DNA of 64,000 nucleotides from Streptomyces sp. 6-11-2 (GCF_006540305.1 NZ_BJOR01000001.1:6138001-6202000); one strand, 5' to 3'. Numbered from the stretch's first letter, positions 33,265 to 42,430 are shown. The notes: a model not told the origin generated them from the letters alone. Program-made: numbers and translations.

Positions 33265-34863
33265 TTGAGGGACGTGAGACCCAAGAGCCGTGCGCTGGCG
33301 CTCGGTTCGGCCGGCGTGCTGGTCACGGCGACCCTGATGGCCGGCGCCGTGGCGACGCCCGCGGCCGGCGCGAACAACGGCCAGGGCCAGGACCGCGAGA
33401 CGCGTGGCGCGGCGATCGCCGCGGAGCGTGCCGCGAAGGCCGGCATCGACTGGCAGGACTGCCCCGCCGACTGGGGGCTGGTCAAGCCCATCCAGTGCGG
33501 TTACGTCTCGGTGCCGCTCGACTACGCCGACCCGTACGGCAAGCAGATCAAGCTGGCCGTCGACCGGATCGGCAACACCGGCACCAAGGAGGAGCGCCAG
33601 GGCGCCCTCGTCTACAACCCGGGCGGCCCCGGCGGTTCGGGCCTGCGCTTCCCGACCCGGGTCACCAACAAGAACGCGATCTGGGCCAACGTCGCGAAGG
33701 CCTACGACTTCGTCGGCTTCGACCCGCGCGGTGTCGGCCACTCGGCGCCCATCTCCTGTGCGGACCCTCAGGAGTTCGCCCAGGGTTCCGGGATGGACCC
33801 GGTGCCCGACTCCGAGGCCGACAAGAGCATCCAGCGCACGCTGGCCCGCGAGTACGCGCAGGGCTGCTACGAGCGCACCGGCCGCGCCATGCTCCAGTCG
33901 ATGACCACCGCGAACACGGTCCGCGACCTGGACGTCATCCGCGCCGCGCTCGGCGAGCAGAAGCTCAACTTCCTCGGCGTCTCCTACGGCACCTACCTCG
34001 GCGCCGTCTACGGCACGATGTTCCCGGGCCACGTGCGCCGGATGGTCGTCGACAGCGTGGTCAACCCGGCGCGCGAGAACATCTGGTACCAGGCCAACCT
34101 GAACCAGGACACCGCCTTCGAGGGCCGCTGGAAGGACTGGCAGGACTGGGTCGCCGCGAACGACGCCACCTACCACCTGGGCACCACCCGTGACGCCGTC
34201 CAGGGGCAGTGGCTGAAGCTGCGCGCCACCGCCAAGAAGAGCCCCATCGGCGGGGTCGTCGGCCCCAACGAGCTGATCTCCTTCTTCCAGAGCGCGCCCT
34301 ACTACGACTCGTCGTGGGCGCCGGTGGCGAGGGTGTTCAGCAAGTACGTCGCCGGTGACACCCAGGCGCTGATCGACGCCGCCGCCCCGGACATGTCCGA
34401 CATCGCGGGCAACATCTCCTCGGAGAACGGCAACGCCGTCTACACCGCCGTGGAGTGCACCGACGCCAAGTGGCCCACCAACTGGCAGACGTGGGACCGG
34501 GACAACACGAGGCTCCACAAGACCGCCCCGTTCATGACGTGGGCCAACGCGTGGATGAACCTGCCGTGCGCCACGTGGCCGGTCAAGCAGCAGAACCCGG
34601 TGGACGTGAAGACCGGCAAGGGCCTGCCGCAGGTGCTGATCGTGCAGTCCACGCGCGACGCCGCCACCCCGTACGCCGGCGCCGTCGAGCTGCACAAGCG
34701 CTTCAAGGGCTCCCGTCTCATCACCGAGAAGGACGCGGGCTCCCACGGCGTCACCGGCCTGGCCAACCCGTGCATCAACGACCGGGTGGACACCTACCTG
34801 CTCACCGGCAAGGTCGACACTGCGGACGTGACCTGCGCGCCGCACGCCACGCCGAAGGCGTAG
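33265..34863 (+). CDS. tap: Secreted tripeptidyl aminopeptidase
   Basis: 532 residues from a TTG start with GGGGAGG 6 nt upstream. The N-terminus (RPKSRALALGSAGVLVTATLMAGAVATPAAGA) is a signal peptide of about 35 residues. The alpha/beta-hydrolase core has GVSYGTYLG with Ser240, then STRDAATP (Asp465) and GSHGVTG (His494), and the C-terminal TAP-like domain contains the last two. This is the Streptomyces Tap family, which removes tripeptides from the N-terminus of secreted proteins and propeptides. Length and layout match S. lividans Tap. Single gene with its own terminator. Confidence 0.93.
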   Translation: MRDVRPKSRALALGSAGVLVTATLMAGAVATPAAGANNGQGQDRETRGAAIAAERAAKAGIDWQDCPADWGLVKPIQCGYVSVPLDYADPYGKQIKLAVDRIGNTGTKEERQGALVYNPGGPGGSGLRFPTRVTNKNAIWANVAKAYDFVGFDPRGVGHSAPISCADPQEFAQGSGMDPVPDSEADKSIQRTLAREYAQGCYERTGRAMLQSMTTANTVRDLDVIRAALGEQKLNFLGVSYGTYLGAVYGTMFPGHVRRMVVDSVVNPARENIWYQANLNQDTAFEGRWKDWQDWVAANDATYHLGTTRDAVQGQWLKLRATAKKSPIGGVVGPNELISFFQSAPYYDSSWAPVARVFSKYVAGDTQALIDAAAPDMSDIAGNISSENGNAVYTAVECTDAKWPTNWQTWDRDNTRLHKTAPFMTWANAWMNLPCATWPVKQQNPVDVKTGKGLPQVLIVQSTRDAATPYAGAVELHKRFKGSRLITEKDAGSHGVTGLANPCINDRVDTYLLTGKVDTADVTCAPHATPKA

Positions 34864-34886
34864 CGACCGGCGGAAGGTGACGACGA

Positions 34887-34913
34887 GGGGCGGCCGGGAT
34901 GCCCGGCCGCCCC
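34887..34913. terminator. Strong hairpin after the tripeptidyl aminopeptidase gene
   Basis: GGGGCGGCCGGG (34887-34898), loop ATG, CCCGGCCGCCCC (34902-34913): a perfect 12-bp stem, 24 bp past the stop and 24 bp before the end of the convergent acyltransferase gene, so it can serve both. Confidence 0.85.
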
Positions 34914-34936
34914 TCTCGCGCGCGTGCCCCGCGGCG

Positions 34937-35659
34937 TCAGGTGAGCGGCGCGCGCGGGAACCTGCGCCTGTCGCCCTTTGCCTCGGCCTGCTCCGCCTTG
35001 GCCACGGCCGCGTACTGGTCGACGTACTCCTGCTCGGACAGCGACAGGATGGCGTACATGATCTCGTCGGTGACGGCGCGCAGGATCGCCTTCTCGTTCT
35101 CCAAGCCCGCGTAGCGGGAGAAGTCCAGCGGCTCGCCGAAGCGGATCTCGATCGCGTGCGGGCGCGGGACGACCTTCCCGGGCGGCTGGGCCTCGAACGT
35201 GCCGATCATCGCGCACGGGACGACCGGCACCCCGGCCCTGAGCGCCATGACCGCGACGCCGACCTTGCCCTTGTACAGGCGGCCGTCGTGCGACCGGGTG
35301 CCCTCCGGGTAGATGCCGAGCAACTCGCCCTTGCTCAGCACCCCGAGCCCCTCCCGGATCGCGGCCTGCCCCGCCTCCTTGCCCGAGCGGTCCACCGGGA
35401 TCTGCCCCGCGCTGCGGAAGAAGGCCGCGGTGAGCCGGCCCTTGATGCCCGGTCCCGTGAAGTACTCGGCCTTGGCCAGGAAGGTGATCCGCCGTTTGAG
35501 GATCGCCGGCATCACGAAGTGGTCCGAGAACGACAGATGGTTGCCCGCGACGATGGCCGCTCCCGAGGCCGGCACGTGCTCCAGCCCCTCGATACGGGGC
35601 CGGAAGACCAATCTGAGCAGCGGTCCCAGCAGAACGTATTTGAGCAGGTAGTAGAACAC
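34937..35659 (-). CDS. PlsC-type 1-acyl-sn-glycerol-3-phosphate acyltransferase family protein
   Basis: 240 residues from a GTG start. The acyltransferase block I is NHLSFSDHF (HX4D; His and Asp catalytic), and block III EGTRSHDG follows about 65 residues later, with VPVVPCAMIGTFE as block IV. An N-terminal hydrophobic segment (FYYLLKYVLLGPLLRLVF) anchors it to the membrane. It should acylate lysophosphatidate or a related lipid during phospholipid synthesis. The C-terminus is a charged helix. Confidence 0.92.
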   Translation of the reverse strand: MFYYLLKYVLLGPLLRLVFRPRIEGLEHVPASGAAIVAGNHLSFSDHFVMPAILKRRITFLAKAEYFTGPGIKGRLTAAFFRSAGQIPVDRSGKEAGQAAIREGLGVLSKGELLGIYPEGTRSHDGRLYKGKVGVAVMALRAGVPVVPCAMIGTFEAQPPGKVVPRPHAIEIRFGEPLDFSRYAGLENEKAILRAVTDEIMYAILSLSEQEYVDQYAAVAKAEQAEAKGDRRRFPRAPLT

Positions 35660-35860
35660 GGCTCGCCCCTCACTCCGACCAGCTCGGCTTCAGACCGGTG
35701 TTTTGCCAGGTAAAGGGCAGGATCCCGGAATTGGTCCACGTGCGTCAGTAGTCATCTGTAACCGCCTTCGGCCGTGCTCATGCTGACCCGTCGCCCCCGT
35801 GCCGGACGGACGTACCGGTATGCGGCAGACGGGTGGCGCGGACCTGCGAGAATGAGGCCC

Positions 35861-36511
35861 ATGCCAGGGTCCGAGGGTTTTGAGTCCGAGTCCGAACGCG
35901 TCACGCGACAGTTGCGCGACCAGATCCTCGACGGTGACCGTCAGCCCGGCAGCAAACTCGTCGAACGGGAGCTCGCCGCCGAACTCGGGGTGAGCAGACT
36001 CCCGGTCCGCGAGGCTCTGAGGGCGCTGGTGGCGGAGGGACTGGTCACACCGCGCCCACGCACCTGGGCCGTCGTGCGCGAGTTCACCTCCACCGACATC
36101 TCCGACCTCGACGAGGTCCGCTCCGCCCTGGAGACGCTGACGTTCCGGCTCGCGGCTCAACGGCGCAACCGCGCCGGCCTGGAGAAGCTGCGCGCGGACC
36201 TGGACTCCGAACTCGAAGCCGCGCGCCAGGGGGACGCCGTCAAGGCCCGGCGTGCCGCGGCCGACTTCCACGAGACCGTGACGTCGATGGCCGCCAACGA
36301 GCTTCTGAACGAGCTGGGGACCACTCTCCGCAGCCGTATGCGCTGGCTGCTGGCCCAGCACGACGACCTGCTGACCGTCGCGAAGGAGCACGAGGCGCTC
36401 TACGAGGCGATCGAGGACCGGGACGTGCCGAGGGTCGAGGACCTGGTCATGAAGCACCTGGCCACCAGCCGCGACGTGGCCGCGACCCATCGCAGGCCGT
36501 TGCCGGGATAG
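35861..36511 (+). CDS. GntR-family regulator, FCD domain
   Basis: 216 residues. A winged helix at about residues 10-75 (QLRDQILDGDRQPGSKLVERELAAELGVSRLPVREALRALVAEGLV) is followed by an all-helical FCD effector domain (about 85-205). The FCD zinc/ligand residues are only partly evident (Asp in DEVRSALE, His in DFHET and KEHEAL). FadR-subfamily proteins bind organic acids. No target gene adjoins it, and the promoter region 35660-35860 has no obvious palindrome. Confidence 0.87.
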   Translation: MPGSEGFESESERVTRQLRDQILDGDRQPGSKLVERELAAELGVSRLPVREALRALVAEGLVTPRPRTWAVVREFTSTDISDLDEVRSALETLTFRLAAQRRNRAGLEKLRADLDSELEAARQGDAVKARRAAADFHETVTSMAANELLNELGTTLRSRMRWLLAQHDDLLTVAKEHEALYEAIEDRDVPRVEDLVMKHLATSRDVAATHRRPLPG

Positions 36512-36614
36512 CTCGAGGACGCGCTCGGCGGCGGCCGGACGGACGGGAACCGGCGCTTCCTCCCGGAGTCCTCGACGAGCCGGCCGACGGGGGCTGCGGC
36601 GGCCCGGCCCCGGG

Positions 36615-36673
36615 CCGGAAGACATACCGGAAGACATGCGGGTGGCCGGAAGACGTGTGCGTGGCCGGAAGAC
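36615..36673 (+). repeat. Four iterated CCGGAAGAC motifs
   Basis: CCGGAAGAC occurs at 36615, 36627, 36646 and 36665 (spacings 12, 19 and 19 bp), the last three within GTGGCCGGAAGAC-like units. They lie 85-145 bp before the FCD regulator at 36759. They may be a regulatory array or a simple slippage expansion. Confidence 0.6.
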
Positions 36674-36724
36674 CCCCGGCGGCAGGGCCGAGGGCTGGAC
36701 CTGGGCTCTGGGGCTTCCTAGGCT

Positions 36725-36743
36725 TCTGACGTCGTCAGATGAC
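36725..36743. promoter_or_regulatory. Operator palindrome upstream of the first of two related FCD regulators
   Basis: TCTGAC-GTC-GTCAGA is a perfect 6-bp inverted repeat (36725-36739). It overlaps GTCGTCAGATGAC (36731-36743), which is 12/13 identical to the palindrome before the related regulator at 40764. The site lies 15 bp upstream of the ATG at 36759, where it would block transcription, typical of autoregulation by FadR-type proteins. Confidence 0.65.
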
Positions 36744-36758
36744 CGAGAAGAGGGTCGG

Positions 36759-37424
36759 ATGGAAACGGTGGGGCGCGTATCGATCGTCGATACCGTGATC
36801 AGTGAGCTACGCGCGGAGATCGCCCGGGGCGTGTGGCGGGTCGGCGAACGGATCCCTCCGGAGGGCCAGCTGGCCGAGTCTCTCGGCGTGAGCCGGCTCT
36901 CGGTCCGCGAAGCCGTCCGCGTGCTGGTGCACTCCGGACTGCTGAGCACCCGCCAGGGCGCCGGCACCTACGTGACCGCCACCGACGAGGGACAGGTCGC
37001 GCTCCGCCGTCACCTCGGCGGGGTGACGGCCGACGACATCCTCGACGTACGCCGCGGCCTGGACATCGTCGCGGCCCGGCTGGCCGCCACCGCGCGCACC
37101 GAGGAGGACCTCACGGCGCTCCGCCAGGCCATGGACCGGCGCACCGCCGCGGGGCTGGCCGCCGACCTGGACGCGTTCACCGACGCCGACGTCGACTTCC
37201 ACCTGTGTGTCGCGGAGGCCGCGCACAACCCGCTGCTCGGGGACCTGTACCGGAACATGAGCGACGCCCTGCGGGAGACCGTCAAGGCCGGCCGGTGCAT
37301 GGACGAGGCCGGCGAGGACCTGTTCCACAGCGCTCTGTTCGAGGCGGTGAGCGCCGGCGACCCGGTCGCCGCGACCAGCGCGGCTCTGGCGATCCTCGAA
37401 GGCGGCGGCGAAGGGGACGTGTGA
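36759..37424 (+). CDS. FadR-subfamily GntR regulator (paralogue of the one at 40090-40764)
   Basis: 221 residues. The winged helix spans about residues 8-72 (RIPPEGQLAESLGVSRLSVREAVRVLVHSGLLSTRQGAGTYV) and the FCD domain about 90-215 (Asp and His ligands likely in DADVDFHLCVAEAAHNPLL). Its sequence parallels the regulator at 40764 over the full length: both have DILDVRRGLDI/EVLEVRRGLDI, DADVDFHLCVA/AADVDFHLHVA and HNPLL/HNELL. The two share an upstream operator. It likely works with its paralogue on the MFS-OCD cluster at 40.9-45.3 kb. Confidence 0.88.
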   Translation: METVGRVSIVDTVISELRAEIARGVWRVGERIPPEGQLAESLGVSRLSVREAVRVLVHSGLLSTRQGAGTYVTATDEGQVALRRHLGGVTADDILDVRRGLDIVAARLAATARTEEDLTALRQAMDRRTAAGLAADLDAFTDADVDFHLCVAEAAHNPLLGDLYRNMSDALRETVKAGRCMDEAGEDLFHSALFEAVSAGDPVAATSAALAILEGGGEGDV

Positions 37425-37658
37425 GCGCCGCGGCGACGGTCTGAGGGCGGCTCCCGGCCGCCCGCCGGACGGTTGCGCCAGGGCGGCAGGGGGCGGCGCC
37501 TTGCGGGTCCGGCCCCAGGCCGTGTGCGGGGCGTCCGGGGCCGTCGACCGCGTTCCGGACCAGGGACGCCGGGCGGGGGAGCGGAGGCGCGGGCTGTCCG
37601 GAATCGCCGATAATGGGGACGAGCCTGTCGGGCGGCTCGGCCGCCAGCGAGGAGCGAG

Positions 37659-40082
37659 ATGAACGGGTTCGACCCCGCCGGCGCCCTTGCCCTCGGCGCC
37701 GTGGCAGCCGCCGTGTTCGACGAAGCCGGGACCGTCGTGCGGTGGTCCCAGGCGGCGGCCGACCTCCTGGGACACCCGGCCGGGCACGTCTGCGGCCGCC
37801 CGGTCGGGGACCTTCTCGCCGATGCCCCCGACGAGCCGCACCACTGCGCGCTCGCGGCGGACGGGTTTCCGGCCGCCGGCCGGACACGGCTGCGGCACCG
37901 CTCGGGCCGTGCCGTGGACGTCGCCTTCCGGATCGTGCGCCTGGAGGGATCCTCCGAACTGCTGGCCCTGGCCGCCCCCGCGGCCGACACGACCGAGCGG
38001 GAACAGGGCCTGTCCCTGCTGCGCGCGCTCTTCGCCCAGGCCCGGATGGGGGTCACCCTCCGCGACACGGACCTGGCCCTCGTACGGACCAACATCACCC
38101 TCGAGACGCTCGGCGGACCTCCAGGCGCCGCCGACGTGGAGATGAGGGAGGTGGCCGACGCCAGGAACGCCGAAGCCGCGGAGGCGGCCCTGCGCCGGGT
38201 GCTGGAGACGGGCACGCCGCTGATCGGGGAGGCACAGGACGTGCGCTCACCGCTCCTCCCCGGGCGGCACCGGACGCTCTCCCTGGCCGCCTTCCGGCTG
38301 GAGGACGCGCGGGGGGAGCCCGCGGGCGTCGTCACGCTGGTCACCGACATCTCCGAGCAGCAGCGGACCCGCGACCACCTGGACCTGCTGCGCGACGCCT
38401 CCACCCGCATCGGTGGCTCACTGGACGTCGTGCGCACCGCGCAGGACCTGGTCGACGTCCTCGTCCCCGCGCTCGGGGACCTCGCCTGGGTGGAACTGGC
38501 GGACCCCGTCATCGAGGGGGACGAGCCCGCCAATGTGCTCGGCGGCGCCTGGCTGAGCTGGCGGCGGGTCGCGGTCGCCTCGGCCGACGGGACGTGGCCC
38601 TCCCGTCTGCTGCAGAAGGGCGCGGCGGCGCCCCGGCAACCGGACATGCCCACCCTGCTCGCGGTCCAGCGCGGTGACGTCATCGTCGTCGACAGCGAGA
38701 CGATCAGCGGCATGTTCGGCGAGCCGCACCTGGTCGAGTTGCTGGTGCCGGAGAACGCGCGTTGGCTCGCCGTGGCACCGCTGTTCGCGCGCGGCACGAT
38801 GCTCGGCGTCGTCGGGATCAGCCGCAACGAACAGGGGCAGCCCTTCGACGAGGACGAGGCGGACCTGCTGAAGAAGATCGCGTCCAGGGCCGCGCTCAGC
38901 GTCGACAACGCCCGCCGTTACACGCGGGAGCACCGTGCCGCCGTCGCGCTCCAAAGGCGCCTCCTCCCACGCGCGACCACCGAGACGCCCGCCGCCGAGA
39001 CCGTCGGCGTCTACCGGCCCGCGGGCGGCGGAGCGGAGATCAGCGGCGACTGGTTCGACGTCCTCTCGCTGCCCTCGCTGCGGGCCGCGTTCGTCGTCGG
39101 CGACGTCATCGGCCACGGCCTGCACGCCACCGCCACCATGGGCCGGCTGCGCACCGCCGTGCAGACCCTGGCCGACCTGGAACTCGACTGCGACGAACTG
39201 CTCACCCACCTCGACGACCTGGTGCAGCGACTCGCGGGCGAGGCCGCCCCCGAGAACCGGGACACCGTCGGCGCCACCTGCCTGTACACCCTCTACGATC
39301 CGGTCGCCCGCCGCTGCACCGTCGCCAGTGCCGGACATCCGGTGCCCGTCGTCTCCCCCTGCGACGGCACTGCCCGACCCGTGGACCTCTCTCCCGGACC
39401 GCCCCTGGGCGTCGGCGGCATGCCCTTCGAGACCGCCACGCTCGATCTGGCGCCCGGCAGTGTCCTCGCCCTGTACACCGACGGGCTGATCAAGGGCGAC
39501 GACGGCGACACCGACGCCGGACTGCGACGGCTGACCGACCGCCTCGCCGCCCACTGCCGTCCCGGCCGGCCGCTGGACGAGATCGGCCGAGCGCTCCTCG
39601 CCGGCCTCGACGACCACCCGCCCAGGGACGACATCGCGCTGCTGCTCGTCCGCACCCGCGTGGTCCCCGCGGAGTCCGTCGCCGACTGGGAGTTCCCCGC
39701 GGACCCCGCCAGCGTGTCCGACGCCCGGGTGGCCACCACCCGCCAGTTGGCCGCGTGGGGGCTCGACGACATCGCCTTCAGCACCGAACTCATCGTCAGC
39801 GAACTGGTCACCAACGCCGTCCGCTACGCCGGCGGCCCCATCGGGCTGCGGCTGATCCACGAGGACGTCCTGGTCTGCGAGGTCAGCGACCCGAGCAACA
39901 CCCAGCCCCGCCTGCGCCGGGCCCACACGACCGACGAAGGAGGCCGGGGCCTGTTCCTCGTCGCCCAGCTCAGCACCCGCTGGGGCAGCCGTTACAGCCG
40001 GCGCGGGAAGACCATCTGGGCCGAACAGGCGGTCGGCCCCGGCCCGGATCAGCTCATGTTCTCCTCGATGATCCCGATGTGA
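37659..40082 (+). CDS. SpoIIE-type PP2C phosphatase with PAS, GAF and HATPase domains
   Basis: 807 residues from an ATG preceded by GAGGAG. Reading the sequence in order: a PAS domain (about 1-110), a second PAS-like segment (about 125-230), GAF (about 245-395; WLAVAPLFARGTMLGVVGISR), PP2C/SpoIIE phosphatase (about 420-640; GDWFDV and GDVIGHGLHATATM carry the metal-binding Asp residues), and a C-terminal RsbW-like HATPase (about 665-795; SELVTNAVRYAGG, EGGRGL). This is the common Streptomyces multi-domain regulator that dephosphorylates anti-anti-sigma factors and may also phosphorylate them. No STAS gene is adjacent. It lies between the two paralogous FCD regulators. Confidence 0.92.
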   Translation: MNGFDPAGALALGAVAAAVFDEAGTVVRWSQAAADLLGHPAGHVCGRPVGDLLADAPDEPHHCALAADGFPAAGRTRLRHRSGRAVDVAFRIVRLEGSSELLALAAPAADTTEREQGLSLLRALFAQARMGVTLRDTDLALVRTNITLETLGGPPGAADVEMREVADARNAEAAEAALRRVLETGTPLIGEAQDVRSPLLPGRHRTLSLAAFRLEDARGEPAGVVTLVTDISEQQRTRDHLDLLRDASTRIGGSLDVVRTAQDLVDVLVPALGDLAWVELADPVIEGDEPANVLGGAWLSWRRVAVASADGTWPSRLLQKGAAAPRQPDMPTLLAVQRGDVIVVDSETISGMFGEPHLVELLVPENARWLAVAPLFARGTMLGVVGISRNEQGQPFDEDEADLLKKIASRAALSVDNARRYTREHRAAVALQRRLLPRATTETPAAETVGVYRPAGGGAEISGDWFDVLSLPSLRAAFVVGDVIGHGLHATATMGRLRTAVQTLADLELDCDELLTHLDDLVQRLAGEAAPENRDTVGATCLYTLYDPVARRCTVASAGHPVPVVSPCDGTARPVDLSPGPPLGVGGMPFETATLDLAPGSVLALYTDGLIKGDDGDTDAGLRRLTDRLAAHCRPGRPLDEIGRALLAGLDDHPPRDDIALLLVRTRVVPAESVADWEFPADPASVSDARVATTRQLAAWGLDDIAFSTELIVSELVTNAVRYAGGPIGLRLIHEDVLVCEVSDPSNTQPRLRRAHTTDEGGRGLFLVAQLSTRWGSRYSRRGKTIWAEQAVGPGPDQLMFSSMIPM

Positions 40083-40089
40083 CGCGGCA

Positions 40090-40764
40090 TCAGCGATCCC
40101 GGGTCGCCGGGCCGTTCTCCAGCAGGGCCAGTGAGGCGGTGGTGGCCTTGTCGGCGTCGCCCTCGGCGATGGCCGCGGCGAGGGTGTTGTGCCAGGTGTC
40201 CCGTCCCTGGGTGAAGACCTTCAGGCAGCGGTCGTCGCGGATGCTGTCGGCCAGTGCCCTGGTGAAGGTCGAGTAGAGCTCGACGAGGAGTTCGTTGTGG
40301 GTCGCGCGGGCGACGTGGAGGTGGAAGTCGACGTCGGCGGCGACGAACGCGGCTTCGTCGCCCGCGGTTCCGGCCGCGGCGCGTCGGGTGAGCGCGTCGT
40401 CGAGGGCGGTGATGTCGTGCTGGGTGCGGCGGGCGGCGGCGAGTCCGGCGGCGAGGATGTCCAGGCCGCGGCGGACTTCGAGGACGTCGCCGTCGTGGGC
40501 GTCGTCGAGCCGGCGTCGCAGGGCGACGTCGGTCGCGTCCCTGGCGGCCACGTAGGTGCCGTCGCCCTGGCGGGTGGTGAGCAGTCCCATCTGGGCCAGA
40601 CCGTGGACGGCGGCACGCACCGATACGCGGCTGAGGCCCAGCCGTTCGGCCAGCTCGCCCTCCGACGGCAGCCGCCGGCCGACCTCCCAGCGGCCGCTCT
40701 CGATCTCCGCCTGCAATTGCCTGCTCGCGGCCTCGACCAGAGAGACTCGCTCAATCTTCTTCAT
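40090..40764 (-). CDS. FadR-subfamily GntR regulator (paralogue of the one at 36759-37424)
   Basis: 224 residues. Winged helix (about 8-75; RLPSEGELAERLGLSRVSVRAAVHGLAQMGLLTTRQGDGTYV) and FCD domain (about 90-215; DVDFHLHVARATHNELL). I chose the ATG at 40764; a GTG two codons earlier (40770) is also possible, with GGAG closer to it. It is divergent from the MFS transporter gene, with a palindrome in the promoter, so it most likely represses the MFS/NMT1/OCD/racemase operon and itself, released by a pathway compound. Confidence 0.88.
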   Translation of the reverse strand: MKKIERVSLVEAASRQLQAEIESGRWEVGRRLPSEGELAERLGLSRVSVRAAVHGLAQMGLLTTRQGDGTYVAARDATDVALRRRLDDAHDGDVLEVRRGLDILAAGLAAARRTQHDITALDDALTRRAAAGTAGDEAAFVAADVDFHLHVARATHNELLVELYSTFTRALADSIRDDRCLKVFTQGRDTWHNTLAAAIAEGDADKATTASLALLENGPATRDR

Positions 40765-40780
40765 CCCCACCCCTTCTCCA

Positions 40781-40795
40781 AGTCATCAGATGACT
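40781..40795. promoter_or_regulatory. Operator palindrome AGTCATC-A-GATGACT
   Basis: 7-bp perfect arms around a central A, 17 bp upstream of the regulator's start codon and next to an AT-rich segment (TAATTATGT). The core GTCATCAGATGAC is shared (12/13) with the site at 36731-36743. Its layout fits FadR-subfamily operators. Confidence 0.7.
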
Positions 40796-40811
40796 GCTAA
40801 TTATGTCACCA

Positions 40812-40832
40812 GAGGCCTTCAGGTGGCCTCTC
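40812..40832. promoter_or_regulatory. Second inverted repeat in the divergent promoter
   Basis: AGAGGCC (40812-40818), 7-bp spacer, GGCCTCT (40826-40832). It is centred 100 bp before the MFS start. It may be another operator or a leader hairpin of the MFS mRNA. Confidence 0.4.
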
Positions 40833-40921
40833 AACAGCCCGACCCCTCGCGTCCTCCCGGGCTGTCCCCTGCCTGGGCTCCTCTCTGAAGCCCGAGCGTC
40901 CTCTGAAGGAGGTCGGCTCCA

Positions 40922-42430
40922 TTGCACAGATCGGATTCCCCCACTCCGGACACCGGTGGCTCCGGTTCCGGTGACATGTCCACCCACTCAGCCGGCGCTG
41001 CGGCGGTTGATGTGGTGGACGGCGGTTCGTCTCCAGCGGGCTCGGCGGTCGGCCGGGCGCTGGACTCGATCGGTTTCAACCGGGCACACAAGCTCATCTT
41101 GATAATGGTTCTGCTCGGCGCGTTCTTCGACGTGATGGAGGAGAACTCGCTGGGCGCGGTGGGTCCGGCGTTGAAGAATGTCTGGCACATCTCCACGCCT
41201 GAACTGGCCTTTCTGCAGACGGTCACGATCTCGGCGATGATCATCGGCAAGGTGGTCACCGGTGCGATCGGTGACTTGAGGGGGCGCCGGTTCGCGCTGG
41301 CGTTCAACTTGTTCGTGTACTGCGCGGGGGCGTTGGTCTGCGCGCTCGCTCCGAATTACGCGGTGCTGGCGGTCGGGCGCTTCGTGGTGGGTGTCGGGCT
41401 CGGTGGTGAGCTCGCGGCGGGGATGACGCTGCTGAGCGAGCTGGTGCCCACCCGGTTCCGGGGCGCGGTGGTGGCGTCCTTGAACGTGGGTGCCGGTGGT
41501 TTCGGCAATGTGGTCTCGTTCGGTTTCGCCGCGGTGGTGCTCGGTCCGCTGGGGAACTTCTTCGGTGGTCCGGACAGCAGTTGGCGGTGGATGTTCGGGC
41601 TGCTGGTGCTGCCGGCGGTGCTGGTGCTGTTCTACCGCCGGTATCTGCCCGAGACGCCCCGCTATCTGGCTTCCCGCGGGCGGATCGAGGAGGCCAACCA
41701 GGTGCTGACGCGGCTGGCGTCGGGCCGGCTGAAGGGCCGTGACCTGCCCACGGTTCCGTATCTGACGCAGCCGGCCACGCAGGAGGGCAAGGCGGAGAAG
41801 GTGCGGCTCGGGGAGGTCTTCCGGGGCGAGCTGCTGCGGCGCACGGCCGCGCTGGCGGTGGTGTCCTGGATGACGTTCGGTGCGCAGATCACCGTGCTGG
41901 TGCTGATGCCGACGATCCTGGTCAACCAGGGCTACAGCATCACCGAGAGCCTGACCTTCACCATGGTGATGAACGTCGGCAGTCTCCTCGGCGCGGCGGC
42001 GGCGACGTATGCGGCGATGCACTGGCCGCGCCGGCTGGTGATGACCGGCGGCGCCGTGGCCGCCTGCCTGGCCGCGCTCGCCTTCGGCTTCCTGGCCGGT
42101 ACCCCGGCCCTGGTCCTGGTGCTCGGCGGCACCTTCCAGTTCTTCGTGCTGCTGCTGAACAGCACCGTGTTCGCGTGGGCGCCGGAGCTGTACCCGACCC
42201 GGGTACGCGCCTTCGGCACCTCGATGATCGCCGTGCAGGGCAACGTGGCCGGCGCCTTCGTGCCCATCGGCGCGGGCCTGCTCCTCGACCACGCCGGCGT
42301 GGTCGCGGTCTTCGTCCTGACCGCCGCGATGTACGGGGTGATGGCCGTCGCCGTCCGCTTCGCCCCCGAAACCCACGGCCGCCCCCTCGAAGACATCAAC
42401 GTGGAGGCCTCTTCGCCGGCCACCGCCTGA
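40922..42430 (+). CDS. MFS transporter, sugar-porter/organic-acid type
   Basis: 502 residues. The TTG at 40922 is preceded by AAGGAGGT at a good distance; the later ATG (MSTHS) has no such site. The family signature GDLRGRRFALAFN (loop 2-3), GRFVVGVGLGGELAAGM and PETPRYLASRGR (loop 6-7), and PELYPTRVRAFGTSM (loop 10-11) are sugar-porter/MHS-like. Twelve helices can be counted. It is the first gene of a likely operon with the NMT1-like, OCD-like and racemase-like genes and should import their substrate. Its codons use G/T in third position more than neighbouring genes do, a hint of transfer. Confidence 0.9.
   Translation: MHRSDSPTPDTGGSGSGDMSTHSAGAAAVDVVDGGSSPAGSAVGRALDSIGFNRAHKLILIMVLLGAFFDVMEENSLGAVGPALKNVWHISTPELAFLQTVTISAMIIGKVVTGAIGDLRGRRFALAFNLFVYCAGALVCALAPNYAVLAVGRFVVGVGLGGELAAGMTLLSELVPTRFRGAVVASLNVGAGGFGNVVSFGFAAVVLGPLGNFFGGPDSSWRWMFGLLVLPAVLVLFYRRYLPETPRYLASRGRIEEANQVLTRLASGRLKGRDLPTVPYLTQPATQEGKAEKVRLGEVFRGELLRRTAALAVVSWMTFGAQITVLVLMPTILVNQGYSITESLTFTMVMNVGSLLGAAAATYAAMHWPRRLVMTGGAVAACLAALAFGFLAGTPALVLVLGGTFQFFVLLLNSTVFAWAPELYPTRVRAFGTSMIAVQGNVAGAFVPIGAGLLLDHAGVVAVFVLTAAMYGVMAVAVRFAPETHGRPLEDINVEASSPATA

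Noticed and set aside
38418-39926. 502-codon minus-strand frame within the SpoIIE gene
   Set aside because: Antisense to a multi-domain protein with intact PAS, GAF, PP2C and HATPase motifs.
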